From assembly GCF_001905725.1 (NCBI RefSeq), contig NZ_LIWB01000009.1, positions 62,001 through 126,000 of the forward strand: a stretch of 64,000 nucleotides of DNA. The letters run 5' to 3'. Both the position numbers and the translations under genes were made by a program. Positions within the stretch are counted from its first letter, which is position 1; every line of letters begins with the position of its first letter. The notes under the pieces are model-generated. The model searched no databases and was not told the DNA's origin. It was given only the letters and a program-made list of their open reading frames with translations. This document shows, in pieces, positions 49,269 to 57,658 of the stretch. This DNA is from Streptomyces sp. CB02400. Lineage in GTDB: Bacteria; Actinomycetota; Actinomycetes; Streptomycetales; Streptomycetaceae.

Positions 49269-49970
49269 TCAGCTCCCGTCGGCCGCCGCGTCGTCCGTCG
49301 GCCGCCACGCGGTGCCCATGACGCAGTACGAGGTGGGCAGCGCCGGCCCCTTGTCCGGCATCAGCATCCGCCGGTAGGGGCCGAGCTCGAACCCCGCCCG
49401 ACGCAGTGCGCCGACCGGGTCCCGCGCCACATGGCAGCCGCCGGCCAGCGGCGGCCACACCGTGCGGTCCAGCGCCCGCTGGGTGAGGTGCATGACCCGG
49501 CCGCCGCCTTGGCCGTGCTCGAAGAACCGCACCTCGCCGCCCGGCCGCAGCACCCGCCGCAGCTCCGCGAGCGCCCGCGGCACGTCCCGGACGCTGCACA
49601 GCACCAGCGAGAGCACCGCCGCGTCGAACGCCTCGCTCTTGACCGGCAGCGCCTCCGCCGTACCCGGCGCCACATCCACCGGCACCTGGGCGCGCAGTGC
49701 GGCCTCCACGGCCAGCGCCCGCAGCTCCCGCTCCGGTTCGATGGCGACGATCTCCGAGACGGTGCCCGGATAGTGCGCGAAGTTCAGACCGTTGCCCGCG
49801 CCGACCTCGATCACCCGGCCGGACAGCCCGCCGAGCAGTCCGCGCCGCACCTGGGCCATCCCCGCGCGGGTCTCGGCGGCGACGCTGAGCCGGGCGTAGT
49901 ACCGCGCGAACACCGGATGGTGCACGGCATCCCGCTGCACCTTCGTGGACCGGCCGGACCGTAGCTGCAT
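49269..49970 (-). CDS. Class I SAM-dependent methyltransferase
   Basis: 233 residues. Motif I VIEVGAGNGLNFAHYPG (about 52-68), acidic loop VAIEPERELR, motif II/III AFDAAVLSLVLCSVRDVPRALAELRRVLRPGGEVRFFEHG. Similar to UbiE/Coq5-like and phosphatidylethanolamine N-methyltransferase-like proteins (FARYYARL N-terminus). Acceptor unknown. ATG 49970 has GGAGG five bases upstream. Confidence 0.9.
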   Translation of the reverse strand: MQLRSGRSTKVQRDAVHHPVFARYYARLSVAAETRAGMAQVRRGLLGGLSGRVIEVGAGNGLNFAHYPGTVSEIVAIEPERELRALAVEAALRAQVPVDVAPGTAEALPVKSEAFDAAVLSLVLCSVRDVPRALAELRRVLRPGGEVRFFEHGQGGGRVMHLTQRALDRTVWPPLAGGCHVARDPVGALRRAGFELGPYRRMLMPDKGPALPTSYCVMGTAWRPTDDAAADGS

Positions 49971-50042
49971 GAGGACCTCCCCCGGAACGGGCCTACGGCG
50001 ATTCTCCCCCGAACCGACGATCCACACCCCCCCTGCTCGCCG

Positions 50043-50759
50043 TCAGGGCGCCTCGCGCACCCGGAACGTCTCCGCGTCCCAGGTCCCCTCGAGCCGGGGC
50101 GCCAGCCAGTGCGGTGCCGAGGCCCGGAACCCGGCGGGATCCAGCGCGCCCGCCCCGGCCGGTACGGCGCCCAGCAGCGGGGCACCGGTCACGTCCGGCA
50201 GGTCCAGCAGGTTGCACCGCGAGGCCAGGTCCGGCTCGGCGGGCCAGCTGCCGATCACCACACCCGCCAGGTCCAGCCCCCGCCCGCGCAGTTCACGGGC
50301 CGTCAGCTCCGTCACGTTCAGGGTGCCGAGCCCGGCCGACGCCACCACCAGCACCGGCGCGGCCAGCAGCGCCGCCGCGTCCGCCAGCGTCCCGCCGGCC
50401 GCGTCGAACCGTACGAGCAGCCCGCCCGCGCCCTCCACCAGCACCAGGTCGTGCTCCGTGGCCAGCTTGGCGGCCCGCTCCGCGACCTCGTGCGGATGCA
50501 CCGGCGCCCGGCCGGCCCGGCGGGCCGCCGTGGCCGGTGCCAGCGGATCCGGGTACCGGGCCAGTTCGGCCGTCGTCACCGCACCGGCGAGCCGCGCGAC
50601 CTCCTCGGCGTCCCCGGCCTCCGTCGGAAGCACACCCGTCTGCGCCGCTTTGAGCACCGCCACCGACCGGCCGGCCGCCAGCGCCGTCGCGGCGAGGGCG
50701 GCCGTCACCACCGTCTTGCCGACCTCGGTGCCCGTGCCCGTGATCACCATCACCGGCAT
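50043..50759 (-). CDS. bioD: Dethiobiotin synthetase
   Basis: 238 residues. P-loop GTGTEVGKT (8-16), KAAQTGVLP substrate site, EGAGGLLVRFD (Mg/CO2 site), and VVIGSWPAEP. Converts 7,8-diaminopelargonate, CO2 and ATP to dethiobiotin. Last gene of bioB-bioA-bioD; its ATG follows the bioA stop by one base. Confidence 0.95.
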   Translation of the reverse strand: MPVMVITGTGTEVGKTVVTAALAATALAAGRSVAVLKAAQTGVLPTEAGDAEEVARLAGAVTTAELARYPDPLAPATAARRAGRAPVHPHEVAERAAKLATEHDLVLVEGAGGLLVRFDAAGGTLADAAALLAAPVLVVASAGLGTLNVTELTARELRGRGLDLAGVVIGSWPAEPDLASRCNLLDLPDVTGAPLLGAVPAGAGALDPAGFRASAPHWLAPRLEGTWDAETFRVREAP

Positions 50760-50760
50760 G

Positions 50761-52041
50761 TCATCCCTCCTTCGCCGCCGCGCACACCGCGCGGGCGATG
50801 CGCGCCACGTCCGCGTCACCCGTGACGTACGGCGGCATGGTGTAGATCAGATCGCGGAAAGGCCGCAGCCACACGCCCTCGCGCACGGCGGCCTCCGTGG
50901 CCGCCCGCAGGTCGACGGCGTGATCGAGCTGGACCACCCCGATGGCACCGAGCACCCGCACGTCCCGCACCCCGGACAGCCCGGCCGCCGGCGCCAGCCC
51001 CTCCCGCAGGCCCGCCTCGATCCGCTTGACCTCCGCGCGCCAGTCCTGGCCGAGCAGCAGCTCGACGGAGGCGCAGGCCACGGCCGCCGCCAGCGGATTG
51101 CCCATGAACGTCGGCCCGTGCGCCAGCACCGGCACCTCACCGCGTGAGATGCCCTCGGCCACCCGCGCGGTGCACAGCGTCGCCGCCATGGTCAGATAAC
51201 CGCCGGTCAGCGCCTTGCCCACACACATCACATCCGGCGTCACCGCCGCGTGCTCCGCCGCGAACAGGGCGCCCGTACGCCCGAACCCGGTCGCGATCTC
51301 GTCGAACACCAGCAGCACGCCGTGCGCGTCGCACGCCTCGCGCAGCACCCGCAGATACGCGGGGGAGTGGAACCGCATCCCGCCCGCGCCCTGCACCACC
51401 GGCTCCACGATCACCGCGGCCAGCTCACCGGCGTGCCGCTCGATCGTCGACCGCAGGTGCTCGGCGTACTCCTCCTCGTACCCGGCCGGCGGCGCGTCCG
51501 CGAAGACCTGGCGCGGCAGCACCCCGGACCACAGCTCGTGCATCCCGCCCTCGGGGTCGCACACCGACATCGGCTGCCAGGTGTCGCCGTGGTAGCCGCC
51601 CCGCCAGGTCAGCAGCCGCCGCTTCTCCGGCCGGCCCAGCGAACGCCAGTACTGCAGGCACATCTTCACCGCGACCTCGACCGACACCGACCCGGAGTCG
51701 GCGAGGAACACATGCTCCAGGCCGTCCGGCGACATGTCGACAAGGAGCTTCGCCAGCCGCACGGCGGGCTCGTGGGTGAGCCCGCCGAACATCACATGGC
51801 TCATCCGCTCCAACTGCCCGCGCGCGGCCTCGTTGAGCACCGGGTGGTTGTAGCCGTGGATCGCCGACCACCAGGACGACATCCCGTCGACCAGTTCGCC
51901 CGAGCCGTCGGCGAGTCTCAGCCGCACCCCGCTCGCCGACTCCACGACGAGCGGTTCCTGACGGCCCGGCATGGGCCCGTACGGGTGCCAGACATGCCGC
52001 CGGTCGAGATCCAGCAGCTCGGCGACGGACCGCTCAGGCAT
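50761..52041 (-). CDS. bioA: Adenosylmethionine-8-amino-7-oxononanoate aminotransferase
   Basis: 426 residues. Class III aminotransferase: HVWHPYGPM N-terminus, SSWWSAIHGYNHPVL, FLADSGSVSVEVAVKM, WRGGYHGDTW, LLVFDEIATGFGRTG (PLP Asp), CVGKALTGGYL (Schiff-base Lys). Makes diaminopelargonate with SAM as amino donor. Start overlaps bioB by eight bases. Confidence 0.96.
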   Translation of the reverse strand: MPERSVAELLDLDRRHVWHPYGPMPGRQEPLVVESASGVRLRLADGSGELVDGMSSWWSAIHGYNHPVLNEAARGQLERMSHVMFGGLTHEPAVRLAKLLVDMSPDGLEHVFLADSGSVSVEVAVKMCLQYWRSLGRPEKRRLLTWRGGYHGDTWQPMSVCDPEGGMHELWSGVLPRQVFADAPPAGYEEEYAEHLRSTIERHAGELAAVIVEPVVQGAGGMRFHSPAYLRVLREACDAHGVLLVFDEIATGFGRTGALFAAEHAAVTPDVMCVGKALTGGYLTMAATLCTARVAEGISRGEVPVLAHGPTFMGNPLAAAVACASVELLLGQDWRAEVKRIEAGLREGLAPAAGLSGVRDVRVLGAIGVVQLDHAVDLRAATEAAVREGVWLRPFRDLIYTMPPYVTGDADVARIARAVCAAAKEG

Positions 52042-53185
52042 TGGGCGCGAGGTCCGTTCCGGCTCCCCGGCGGCGCACGGCGACCAGGTCCGTACGGGGC
52101 TCCTCGGGTGCACTCCCACAGGAGTCCGCGGTCGCCGGACCGCACGCGCCGCCGCCCTCGTGGGAGCCGCAGCCGCCGCCCGCGCGGTGCTCGGGCAGCG
52201 TCACCTCGCCGGTGCCCTCCACCTCGAACCCGGCGTCCGCGATCATCTCCAGGTCCGTCTTGCCGGCCTGGCCCTCGCTGGTGAGGTAGTCGCCGAGGAA
52301 GATCGAGTTGGCCAGGTGCAGCGCGAGCGGCTGCATCGTGCGCAGGTGCACCTCACGGCCGCCGGCGATCCGCACCTCGACGTCCGGGCAGACGAACCGT
52401 GTCATCGCCAGGATGCGCAGGCAGCGCTGCGGGGTGAGGTGCCACTCCTTGGCGAGCGGCGTGCCCTCCATCGGGATCAGGAAGTTGACCGGCACCGAGT
52501 CCGGGTCCAGCTCCCGCAGCGAGAAGACCACGTCGACCAGGTCCTCGTCGGACTCGCCCATGCCGGCGATCAGACCCGAGCAGGCCGACAGACCGGCGGC
52601 GTGCGCCTTCCGCACCGTGTCCACCCGGTCGGCGTACGTGTGGGTGGTCGTGATGTCCCCGTACGTCGACTCGGACGTGTTGAGGTTGTGGTTGTAGGCG
52701 TCCGCGCCCGCCTCGCGCAGCCGCTCCGCCTGGCCGTCGGAGAGCAGCCCGAGACAGGCGCACACCTCGACGCCCTCGTTCTGCTCCTTGATGGCCTTGA
52801 TGGTGTCGGAGACCCGGTCCACGTCACGGTCGGTCGGACCCCGGCCGCTGGCCACCAGGCACACCCGCTTGGCGCCGCCCGCGAGACCGGCGGCGGCCGC
52901 CTGCGACGCCTGGTCCGGCTTGAGCCAGGTGTACTTCAGGATGTCGGCCTTGGAGCCGAGCCGCTGGGAACAGTAGGAGCAGTCCTCCGGGCACAGGCCG
53001 GACTTGAGGTTGACGAGATAGTTGAGTTTCACCCGTCGGCCGAACCAGTGCCGCCGCACCTTCCCGGCCGCGGCCACCACGTCGAGCAGGTCGTCGTCGG
53101 AGGTGGCCAGCACGGCCAGAGCTTCCTCGCGGGTCGGCGTCTCACGCCGAAGCCCCTTGTCCACCAGCGTGTTCAGCAGGTTCAT
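52034..53185 (-). CDS. bioB: Biotin synthase
   Basis: 383 residues. Radical-SAM CxxxCxxC is C65/C69/C72 (GLCPEDCSYCSQ). [2Fe-2S] ligand Cys are in GRGPT-region KRVCLVASGRG, VCACLGLL and LSACSGLIAGMGE, and the Arg ligand lies in VRIAGGREVHLR. Inserts sulfur into dethiobiotin. It is longer than E. coli BioB (346) by a Gly/Cys-rich tail (from about 332: HRAGGGCGSHEGGGACG and DSCGS) that contains three Cys and two His. Heads the bioB-bioA-bioD unit and is divergent from bioF. Confidence 0.96.
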   Translation of the reverse strand: MNLLNTLVDKGLRRETPTREEALAVLATSDDDLLDVVAAAGKVRRHWFGRRVKLNYLVNLKSGLCPEDCSYCSQRLGSKADILKYTWLKPDQASQAAAAGLAGGAKRVCLVASGRGPTDRDVDRVSDTIKAIKEQNEGVEVCACLGLLSDGQAERLREAGADAYNHNLNTSESTYGDITTTHTYADRVDTVRKAHAAGLSACSGLIAGMGESDEDLVDVVFSLRELDPDSVPVNFLIPMEGTPLAKEWHLTPQRCLRILAMTRFVCPDVEVRIAGGREVHLRTMQPLALHLANSIFLGDYLTSEGQAGKTDLEMIADAGFEVEGTGEVTLPEHRAGGGCGSHEGGGACGPATADSCGSAPEEPRTDLVAVRRRGAGTDLAPNA

Positions 53186-53220
53186 GAGAGCCGATCCTGT
53201 CCTACCCGACCCGCCCGGGC

Positions 53221-53299
53221 CAAGGAGAGTTCGTACAACAGAGGCACTTCGAGGTGTGGGTATCGCCACACAGTGGTCCGTCCGGCCTCCCGCTAATGT
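53221..53299. promoter_or_regulatory. bioF/bioB divergent control region
   Basis: The 147-base gap holds GTGTGG-gtatcg-CCACAC (53254-53271), a perfect 6-bp inverted repeat, and the near-palindrome GTTCGTACAAC (53230-53240). TAATGT (53294-53299) may be the bioF -10. Either repeat may bind a biotin regulator; neither matches a site I know with certainty. Confidence 0.4.
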
Positions 53300-53332
53300 C
53301 TGTGCACTGCCTACAAAAATCCCGGAGGACCC

Positions 53333-54460
53333 ATGGCGTTCGGCTGGATCGACGAGCAGGCGGAACTGCGCCGCCGGGCCGGACTCGTACGCACCCTGCG
53401 TCCCCGGGCCGCCGACACGCCGCTGCTCGATCTGGCGAGCAACGACTACCTGGGCCTGGCCCGGCATCCGGAGGTCACCGAGGGCGCCGCGCGGGCCGCG
53501 CGGACCTGGGGCGGCGGGGCGACCGGCTCCCGGCTCGTCACCGGCACCACCGGGCTCCACACCGAACTGGAAAGCGAACTGGCCGCCTTCTGCGGCTTCG
53601 AGGCGGCCCTGGTCTTCTCCTCCGGCTACGCGGCCAACCTCGCCGCCGTCACCGCGCTGGCCCCGCACGGCTCCAGGATCGTCTCCGACGCGGGCAACCA
53701 CGCCTCGCTGATCGACGGCTGCCGGCTCGCCCGCGGTACGACGCAGGTCGCGGCGCACTCCGATCCCGACGCCGTGCGCAAGGCGCTGGGCGGGCACGAC
53801 GGGCCCGCGGTCGCGGTGTCCGACACGGTGTTCTCGGTGGACGGCGACGCCGCCCCGCTCGCCGGGCTCGCCGAGGCGTGCCGGGAGCACGGCGCGGGTC
53901 TGGTGCTCGACGACGCGCACGGCCTCGGTGTGCTCGGCGACGGCGGGCGCGGGGCCCCGCACGCGGCGGGACTGGCGGGCGCCGACGACGTCGTCGTGAC
54001 GGTGACGCTGTCCAAGTCGCTCGGCAGCCAGGGCGGAGCGGTGCTCGGCCCGGCCCGGGTGATCGAGCACCTGGTCAACGCGGCCCGGACGTTCATCTTC
54101 GACACGGGACTCGCCCCCGCCGCGGCGGGGGCGGCCCTGGCGGCCCTGCGGCTGCTGCGCCGTGAGCCGGGGCGCGCGGCACGGGCGGGCGAGGTGGCGC
54201 GGGAACTGCACTCCCGGCTGACGGCCGCGGGTCTGGAAGCGGTGCGTCCGGACGCCGCGGTCGTCTCCGTGCGCGCCCCTTCCCCGGAGCAGGCCGTGCG
54301 ATGGGCGGCCGACTGCCGGGCGGCCGGCCTGTCCGTGGGCTGCTTCCGTCCTCCTTCCGTGCCCGACGGCGTCTCACGGCTCAGACTGACCGCCCGCGCG
54401 GACCTGTCCGGGGCGGAGATCGAACGCGCTGTACGGGTGATCGGCGAGACGCGGCCATGA
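53333..54460 (+). CDS. bioF: 8-amino-7-oxononanoate synthase
   Basis: 375 residues. Alpha-oxoamine synthase: DLASNDYLGLARHPEV, GGGATGSRLVTGTTGLHTELE, FSSGYAANLAAV, LDDAHGLGVLG (PLP Asp/His), VTLSKSLGSQGG (Schiff-base Lys). Condenses pimeloyl-ACP/CoA with alanine. ATG has CGGAGGA upstream. Confidence 0.95.
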   Translation: MAFGWIDEQAELRRRAGLVRTLRPRAADTPLLDLASNDYLGLARHPEVTEGAARAARTWGGGATGSRLVTGTTGLHTELESELAAFCGFEAALVFSSGYAANLAAVTALAPHGSRIVSDAGNHASLIDGCRLARGTTQVAAHSDPDAVRKALGGHDGPAVAVSDTVFSVDGDAAPLAGLAEACREHGAGLVLDDAHGLGVLGDGGRGAPHAAGLAGADDVVVTVTLSKSLGSQGGAVLGPARVIEHLVNAARTFIFDTGLAPAAAGAALAALRLLRREPGRAARAGEVARELHSRLTAAGLEAVRPDAAVVSVRAPSPEQAVRWAADCRAAGLSVGCFRPPSVPDGVSRLRLTARADLSGAEIERAVRVIGETRP

Positions 54461-54513
54461 GTCGGCGGGACACGGCCGTGCGTCGCCCGATGACGGGCTG
54501 ACCGGTCGGGTCG

Positions 54514-54738
54514 TCAGCCGACCGCGGTCACGAACTCCGTCCAGCTGGCGGGGGAGAAGAGCAGCGCCGGCCCGTCCGGGGCCTTGGAGTCGCGCACGGC
54601 GAGCAGTCCGGCCAGGGGGCCGGCGGCCGGCCGGGCCGTCTCCACGCAGTTGTTCGCCCCCGTGCTGTAGCTGCTGCGCAGCCACCTCACATCGCGCAGT
54701 GCGAGGCCGGAAGGGATGGTCCGAGGCGGTACGGGCAT
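54514..54738 (-). CDS. DUF397 domain protein
   Basis: 74 residues. RDVRWLRSSYSTGANNCVETA and VRDSKAPDGPALLFSPASWTEFV are the DUF397 pattern (W-x-KSSYS-N-x-CVEVA ... VRDSKDP-G-x-L-FxxxxWxxF). Such proteins act with XRE partners in developmental control in Streptomyces (WhiJ/BldB-type clusters); here the XRE gene ends nine bases upstream. GGAGG precedes the ATG. Confidence 0.92.
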   Translation of the reverse strand: MPVPPRTIPSGLALRDVRWLRSSYSTGANNCVETARPAAGPLAGLLAVRDSKAPDGPALLFSPASWTEFVTAVG

Positions 54739-54747
54739 CGTGCCTCC

Positions 54748-55608
54748 TTACGCGCCGGCGGCTGTGCCGGCGATGAAATCCAACGAGTCCTCGGGTGAAA
54801 GGGCGTGGACCGAGAGGGCGTCGAAGGCCTCCGAGTACACCCGGAGGTCTTCTTTCCGCTCCAGATGGAGGCTACTCGTCAAGTGGTCGAGAACAACCAC
54901 GTCCAGATCAGAAGTGCGCGAAAATGAAAAGATTACGAAAGGACCGGTCACACCGATGTGCGCGCCCGCGCTGAACGGCAGGACCTGCAACCGAACTTGG
55001 GGCAGCCGGGCCGCCTCGACCAGCCGGTCGAGCTGACGGGCCATCACGCCGGGACCGCCGACCTCCCGGCGCAGCACCGCCTCGTCCAGGACCGCGCTCA
55101 GCTCCAGCGGCGGTGTCGCCCGCAGCACGTCCTGCCGGGCCAGCCGCACCTCCACCAGCGCGTCCAGGCGCTCCTCCGACGTGTCCTCCAGGGCCGCCTC
55201 CGTCACCGCCCGCGCGTACTCCGGCGTCTGCAGCAGCCCCGGGATCACCGTGGTCTCCAGGGTGCGCATCGCGCTCGCCTGCGACTCCAGGCTGATGAAG
55301 TCCCGGTAGGTCGGCGGCAGCACGCCCCGGTAGGCGTGCCACCAGTGGTGCCGTCCGTCGTCGTCACCGGAGCCCGACAGCACCAGCAGCAACTCCCGCA
55401 ACTGCGGGTCGGCCACGCCGTAGACGTCGAGCAGTAACCGCACGTCGGCCGGTTTCACCCCGCTCGTGCCCGTCTCGATCCGGCTCACCTTCGACTGGTG
55501 CCAGCCCGCGAGGCGGGCCGCCTCACCGCTGGTGAGTTCCGCCGAGGTGCGCAGCGCGCGCAGTTCGGCGCCCAGTTTCCGGCGGCGCACCGCGGGACCG
55601 TGCTGCAT
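54748..55608 (-). CDS. WhiJ-like XRE regulator with DUF5753
   Basis: 286 residues. HTH_31/XRE domain at about 8-66 (LRALRTSAELTSGEAARLAGWHQSKVSRIETG) and a DUF5753 domain (about 95-280; YRDFISLESQASAMRTLETTVIPGLLQTPEYARAV, FVIFSFSR). Members pair with DUF397 proteins to control sporulation or antibiotic genes. AAGGAG precedes the ATG. Divergent from an ATPase gene across a short AT-richer region, forming the classical three-gene set. Confidence 0.93.
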   Translation of the reverse strand: MQHGPAVRRRKLGAELRALRTSAELTSGEAARLAGWHQSKVSRIETGTSGVKPADVRLLLDVYGVADPQLRELLLVLSGSGDDDGRHHWWHAYRGVLPPTYRDFISLESQASAMRTLETTVIPGLLQTPEYARAVTEAALEDTSEERLDALVEVRLARQDVLRATPPLELSAVLDEAVLRREVGGPGVMARQLDRLVEAARLPQVRLQVLPFSAGAHIGVTGPFVIFSFSRTSDLDVVVLDHLTSSLHLERKEDLRVYSEAFDALSVHALSPEDSLDFIAGTAAGA

Positions 55609-55820
55609 GGACTTCTCCTTACTCCTTCCGAGTCGCCCGGATACGGTCTCCCGTCGCAGAGTTCACCGTTTTGAGCGACAGATATATGCACATCTTGGTG
55701 GATCGCCGTCCTGCGCCGTGCGGGGATGGCAGTCTGGCGGCGAAGCACCAGTGCGGGACCGTACTCGAACCATCCGCTCCGTGTCGGACTGCGGTCCCGT
55801 GGGAAAGGGACGACGTCGCC

Positions 55821-56282
55821 ATGGCAGACCATCTGGAAGCATCCGTCACTCTGCCGAGCGATCCAGCCTCGGTCTCGGCCGCCCGTGCCCATGTGGTGGG
55901 CACGCTGGAGGAATGGGGCATGCCGGCGGACGCGGAACTGTGCGACACCGTCCGGCTGATCGTCTCCGAACTCGCCACCAACGCGGTGCAGCACACGTTC
56001 GGGCAGTCGCCCACGTTCACCGTGGACGTCGTCCTGGTCCGTGACGAACGGGTGCACATCGGTGTCACGGACAGCCACCCGCGGTTCCCCAAGCGGCTGC
56101 CCGCGGCGGTCCAGCAGGACAACGGCCGCGGGCTGGTCATCATCCGCTGGCTGACCGCGGAATGCGGCGGCAGGCTCAGGATCCGCCCCACGCGCGAGGG
56201 CGGCAAGACCGTGTCGGTCGAACTCCCGTGGACCGTCCAGGCCGCCGAAGCGGTCACGGCGGCCAGGCGGCAGGAGCGGTAG
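55821..56282 (+). CDS. RsbW-like ATP-binding protein (HATPase)
   Basis: 153-residue stand-alone GHKL ATPase of the anti-sigma/RsbW type: RLIVSELATNAVQHTFG (N box), VHIGVTDSHPRFPKRL, NGRGLVIIRWLTAECG (G box). Typical third member of WhiJ-like clusters. The ATG 55821 has GGGAAAGGGACG upstream; an in-frame ATG at 55671 would add an atypical 50 residues. A perfect 15-bp stem terminator follows. Confidence 0.9.
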   Translation: MADHLEASVTLPSDPASVSAARAHVVGTLEEWGMPADAELCDTVRLIVSELATNAVQHTFGQSPTFTVDVVLVRDERVHIGVTDSHPRFPKRLPAAVQQDNGRGLVIIRWLTAECGGRLRIRPTREGGKTVSVELPWTVQAAEAVTAARRQER

Positions 56283-56287
56283 CCGGG

Positions 56288-56325
56288 CGGCGGGCGGCGG
56301 TGTCCCGGGGCACCGCCGCCCGCCG
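56288..56325. terminator. Strong hairpin between convergent genes
   Basis: CGGCGGGCGGCGGTG, 8-base loop, CACCGCCGCCCGCCG: perfect 15-bp stem between the ATPase and NlpC/P60 stop codons, usable from both sides. Confidence 0.8.
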
Positions 56326-56328
56326 CGG

Positions 56329-56802
56329 TCACCTCACCCGGCCGTACGAGACGCTGCGGGTCCAGATCTTCTGCAGGCGCACCACGTCCCCGGTCTTCGG
56401 GGCGTGCCAGATCTTGCCCTTACCCGCGTAGATGCCGACGTGGTAGACGTAGCCGCCCGAATGGAAGAACACCAGGTCTCCCGCCCTGCGGCTGCCGGCG
56501 GAGATGTGGCGCGTCTTGTTGTACTGCTGGGCGGCGGTGCGCGGCAGCTTCTTGCCCGCCTTCTTGAACGAGTACAGCGTCAGGCCCGAGCAGTCGAACC
56601 TGTACGGACCCGTGGCGCCCCACTTGTAGGGCGATCCCTTCTTGGAGGCGGCGATGCGCAGCGCCTTGGTGGCAGAGGTCGCGGCGGCCGCCTCCGAGGC
56701 GGCTCCGGGGACCACGATGGAGCCGCCCACGGCGGCCAGGGTGAGGGCCGAGGCCGTGCCGGCCCGGGCCATGAGAGACGGGACACGATTGAGCGCAGTC
56801 AT
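56329..56802 (-). CDS. Secreted NlpC/P60 cell-wall endopeptidase
   Basis: 157 residues. Signal-peptide-like N-terminus (ALTLAAVGGSIVVPGAASEAAAA) and NlpC/P60 domain (about 44-157): catalytic Cys71 in RFDCSGLTLYSF, His121 in YVYHVGIYAGKG, third residue H in IWHAPKTGD. Cleaves peptide stems of peptidoglycan, probably in growth or germination. Short form, with no extra wall-binding domain. It is preceded by a ydaO-type leader, so c-di-AMP probably controls it. Confidence 0.93.
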   Translation of the reverse strand: MTALNRVPSLMARAGTASALTLAAVGGSIVVPGAASEAAAATSATKALRIAASKKGSPYKWGATGPYRFDCSGLTLYSFKKAGKKLPRTAAQQYNKTRHISAGSRRAGDLVFFHSGGYVYHVGIYAGKGKIWHAPKTGDVVRLQKIWTRSVSYGRVR

Positions 56803-56811
56803 GCGCAACCC

Positions 56812-56942
56812 TTCGTCAGCCGCCTGTGAAGGATGACCTGTCGGATTCGGGCTGGCGAAGTGGCCCGGCCGCACATGTGCGGCTTCACCCCAAGGACTGC
56901 TCGGAACTGACGTCCCGGCGGCCCGTCGTGCTTGGGTCCTCC
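56812..56942 (-). promoter_or_regulatory. ydaO-yuaA (cyclic di-AMP) riboswitch
   Basis: On the minus strand GGACCCAAG (56930-56938) can pair with CTTGGGGT (56886-56893). It is followed by GTGAAGCC, a GCCGCACATGTGCGGC hairpin, and the 3' conserved block CCGAATCCGACAGGTCATCC then ACAGGCGG, ending GACGAAGGG just before the coding start. This is the layout of Streptomyces ydaO leaders found upstream of wall-hydrolase genes (rpfA type). Boundaries are approximate. Confidence 0.75.
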
Positions 56943-57342
56943 ACTCCTGCCGATCCACTCCTGTCGACCGGTCATCCGGGCGGCGGCAGGACTCGGCGTC
57001 CGCCCGGATCGCCCCGCCGCGGCGGCGGGGTCTTGTCGTCAGTCAGGGATCTTGGCTCATGGCGCGATCGAAATCCCAACGGAACGTGGGGTTTGTGTTG
57101 TTACTCACCAACCACCCGTTCGGGTGGACGCCTCCGTGTTCGGACCCTCGCCGAGGACCCGGGGGAGCCCCGGACCAGGGGCGGAAAGCACCGTTCCGTC
57201 CGTGCGGTACGCGCGCTGCGCAACTTCGAGCGCCCGAAAACAGCAGGTTCGTCTACGCCGGACGGGGGTACGCCGTTTGGTCCGTTTCAACCCCGGCCGA
57301 GGCGCACCGTCGGCCGGGGCCGCCGTCCGGGGTCCGCGGATG
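56943..57342. other. 400-base noncoding region with hairpins
   Basis: Holds ATCCGGGCGG...CCGCCCGGAT (56974-56983 and 57000-57009) and CCCCGCCGC-g-GCGGCGGGG (57012-57030), the latter a likely terminator for the clpP-like operon. Probably also the promoter of the riboswitch transcript. 57031-57342 shows no gene I can support. Confidence 0.5.
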
Positions 57343-57651
57343 TCAACTGCCGCGGGCCGGCGGCAGCGTGACCCTGGCCGTGCGCCGTTCGCCGTCCAGC
57401 ACGCGCAGGGCCCGGGCCAGCGTGTCGGAGTGCAGTTCGCTCTCGCCGCGCCGGTGCATCAGGGTCAGCGCGTCGCGCAGCGCGACGGCCTTGCCGACCA
57501 GCGCCTGAGCCGCGCGCAGTCCGCGGTAGGTGTCACCGCCCAGGGCCGGGTTGACCCGGCCGAGCAGGTCGACGGCCTCGAGGTAACGGTCGATCAACTC
57601 GGCCTCCGCGCGGGTCAGCGCGGGCAGCGGCGGCAGCTCCGGTGGCAGCAT
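57343..57651 (-). CDS. Small helical protein co-transcribed with ClpP-like gene
   Basis: 102 residues, not recognised. Mostly predicted alpha-helical, with ALTRAEAELIDRYLEAVDLLGRV, LRAAQALVGKAVALRDALTLMHRR and LHSDTLARALRVLDGERR. No HTH, metal site or membrane segment. The Shine-Dalgarno GAGGTGA contains the clpP stop codon, and the ATG follows seven bases later, so translation is coupled to the ClpP homologue. It may be a partner or adaptor; that is inference from position only. Confidence 0.75.
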   Translation of the reverse strand: MLPPELPPLPALTRAEAELIDRYLEAVDLLGRVNPALGGDTYRGLRAAQALVGKAVALRDALTLMHRRGESELHSDTLARALRVLDGERRTARVTLPPARGS

Positions 57652-57658
57652 CCGCGGC

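Noticed and set aside
57105..57290. 61-codon minus-strand ORF in the gap upstream of the riboswitch
   Set aside because: Arg-rich, no ribosome binding site and no motif; most likely chance.
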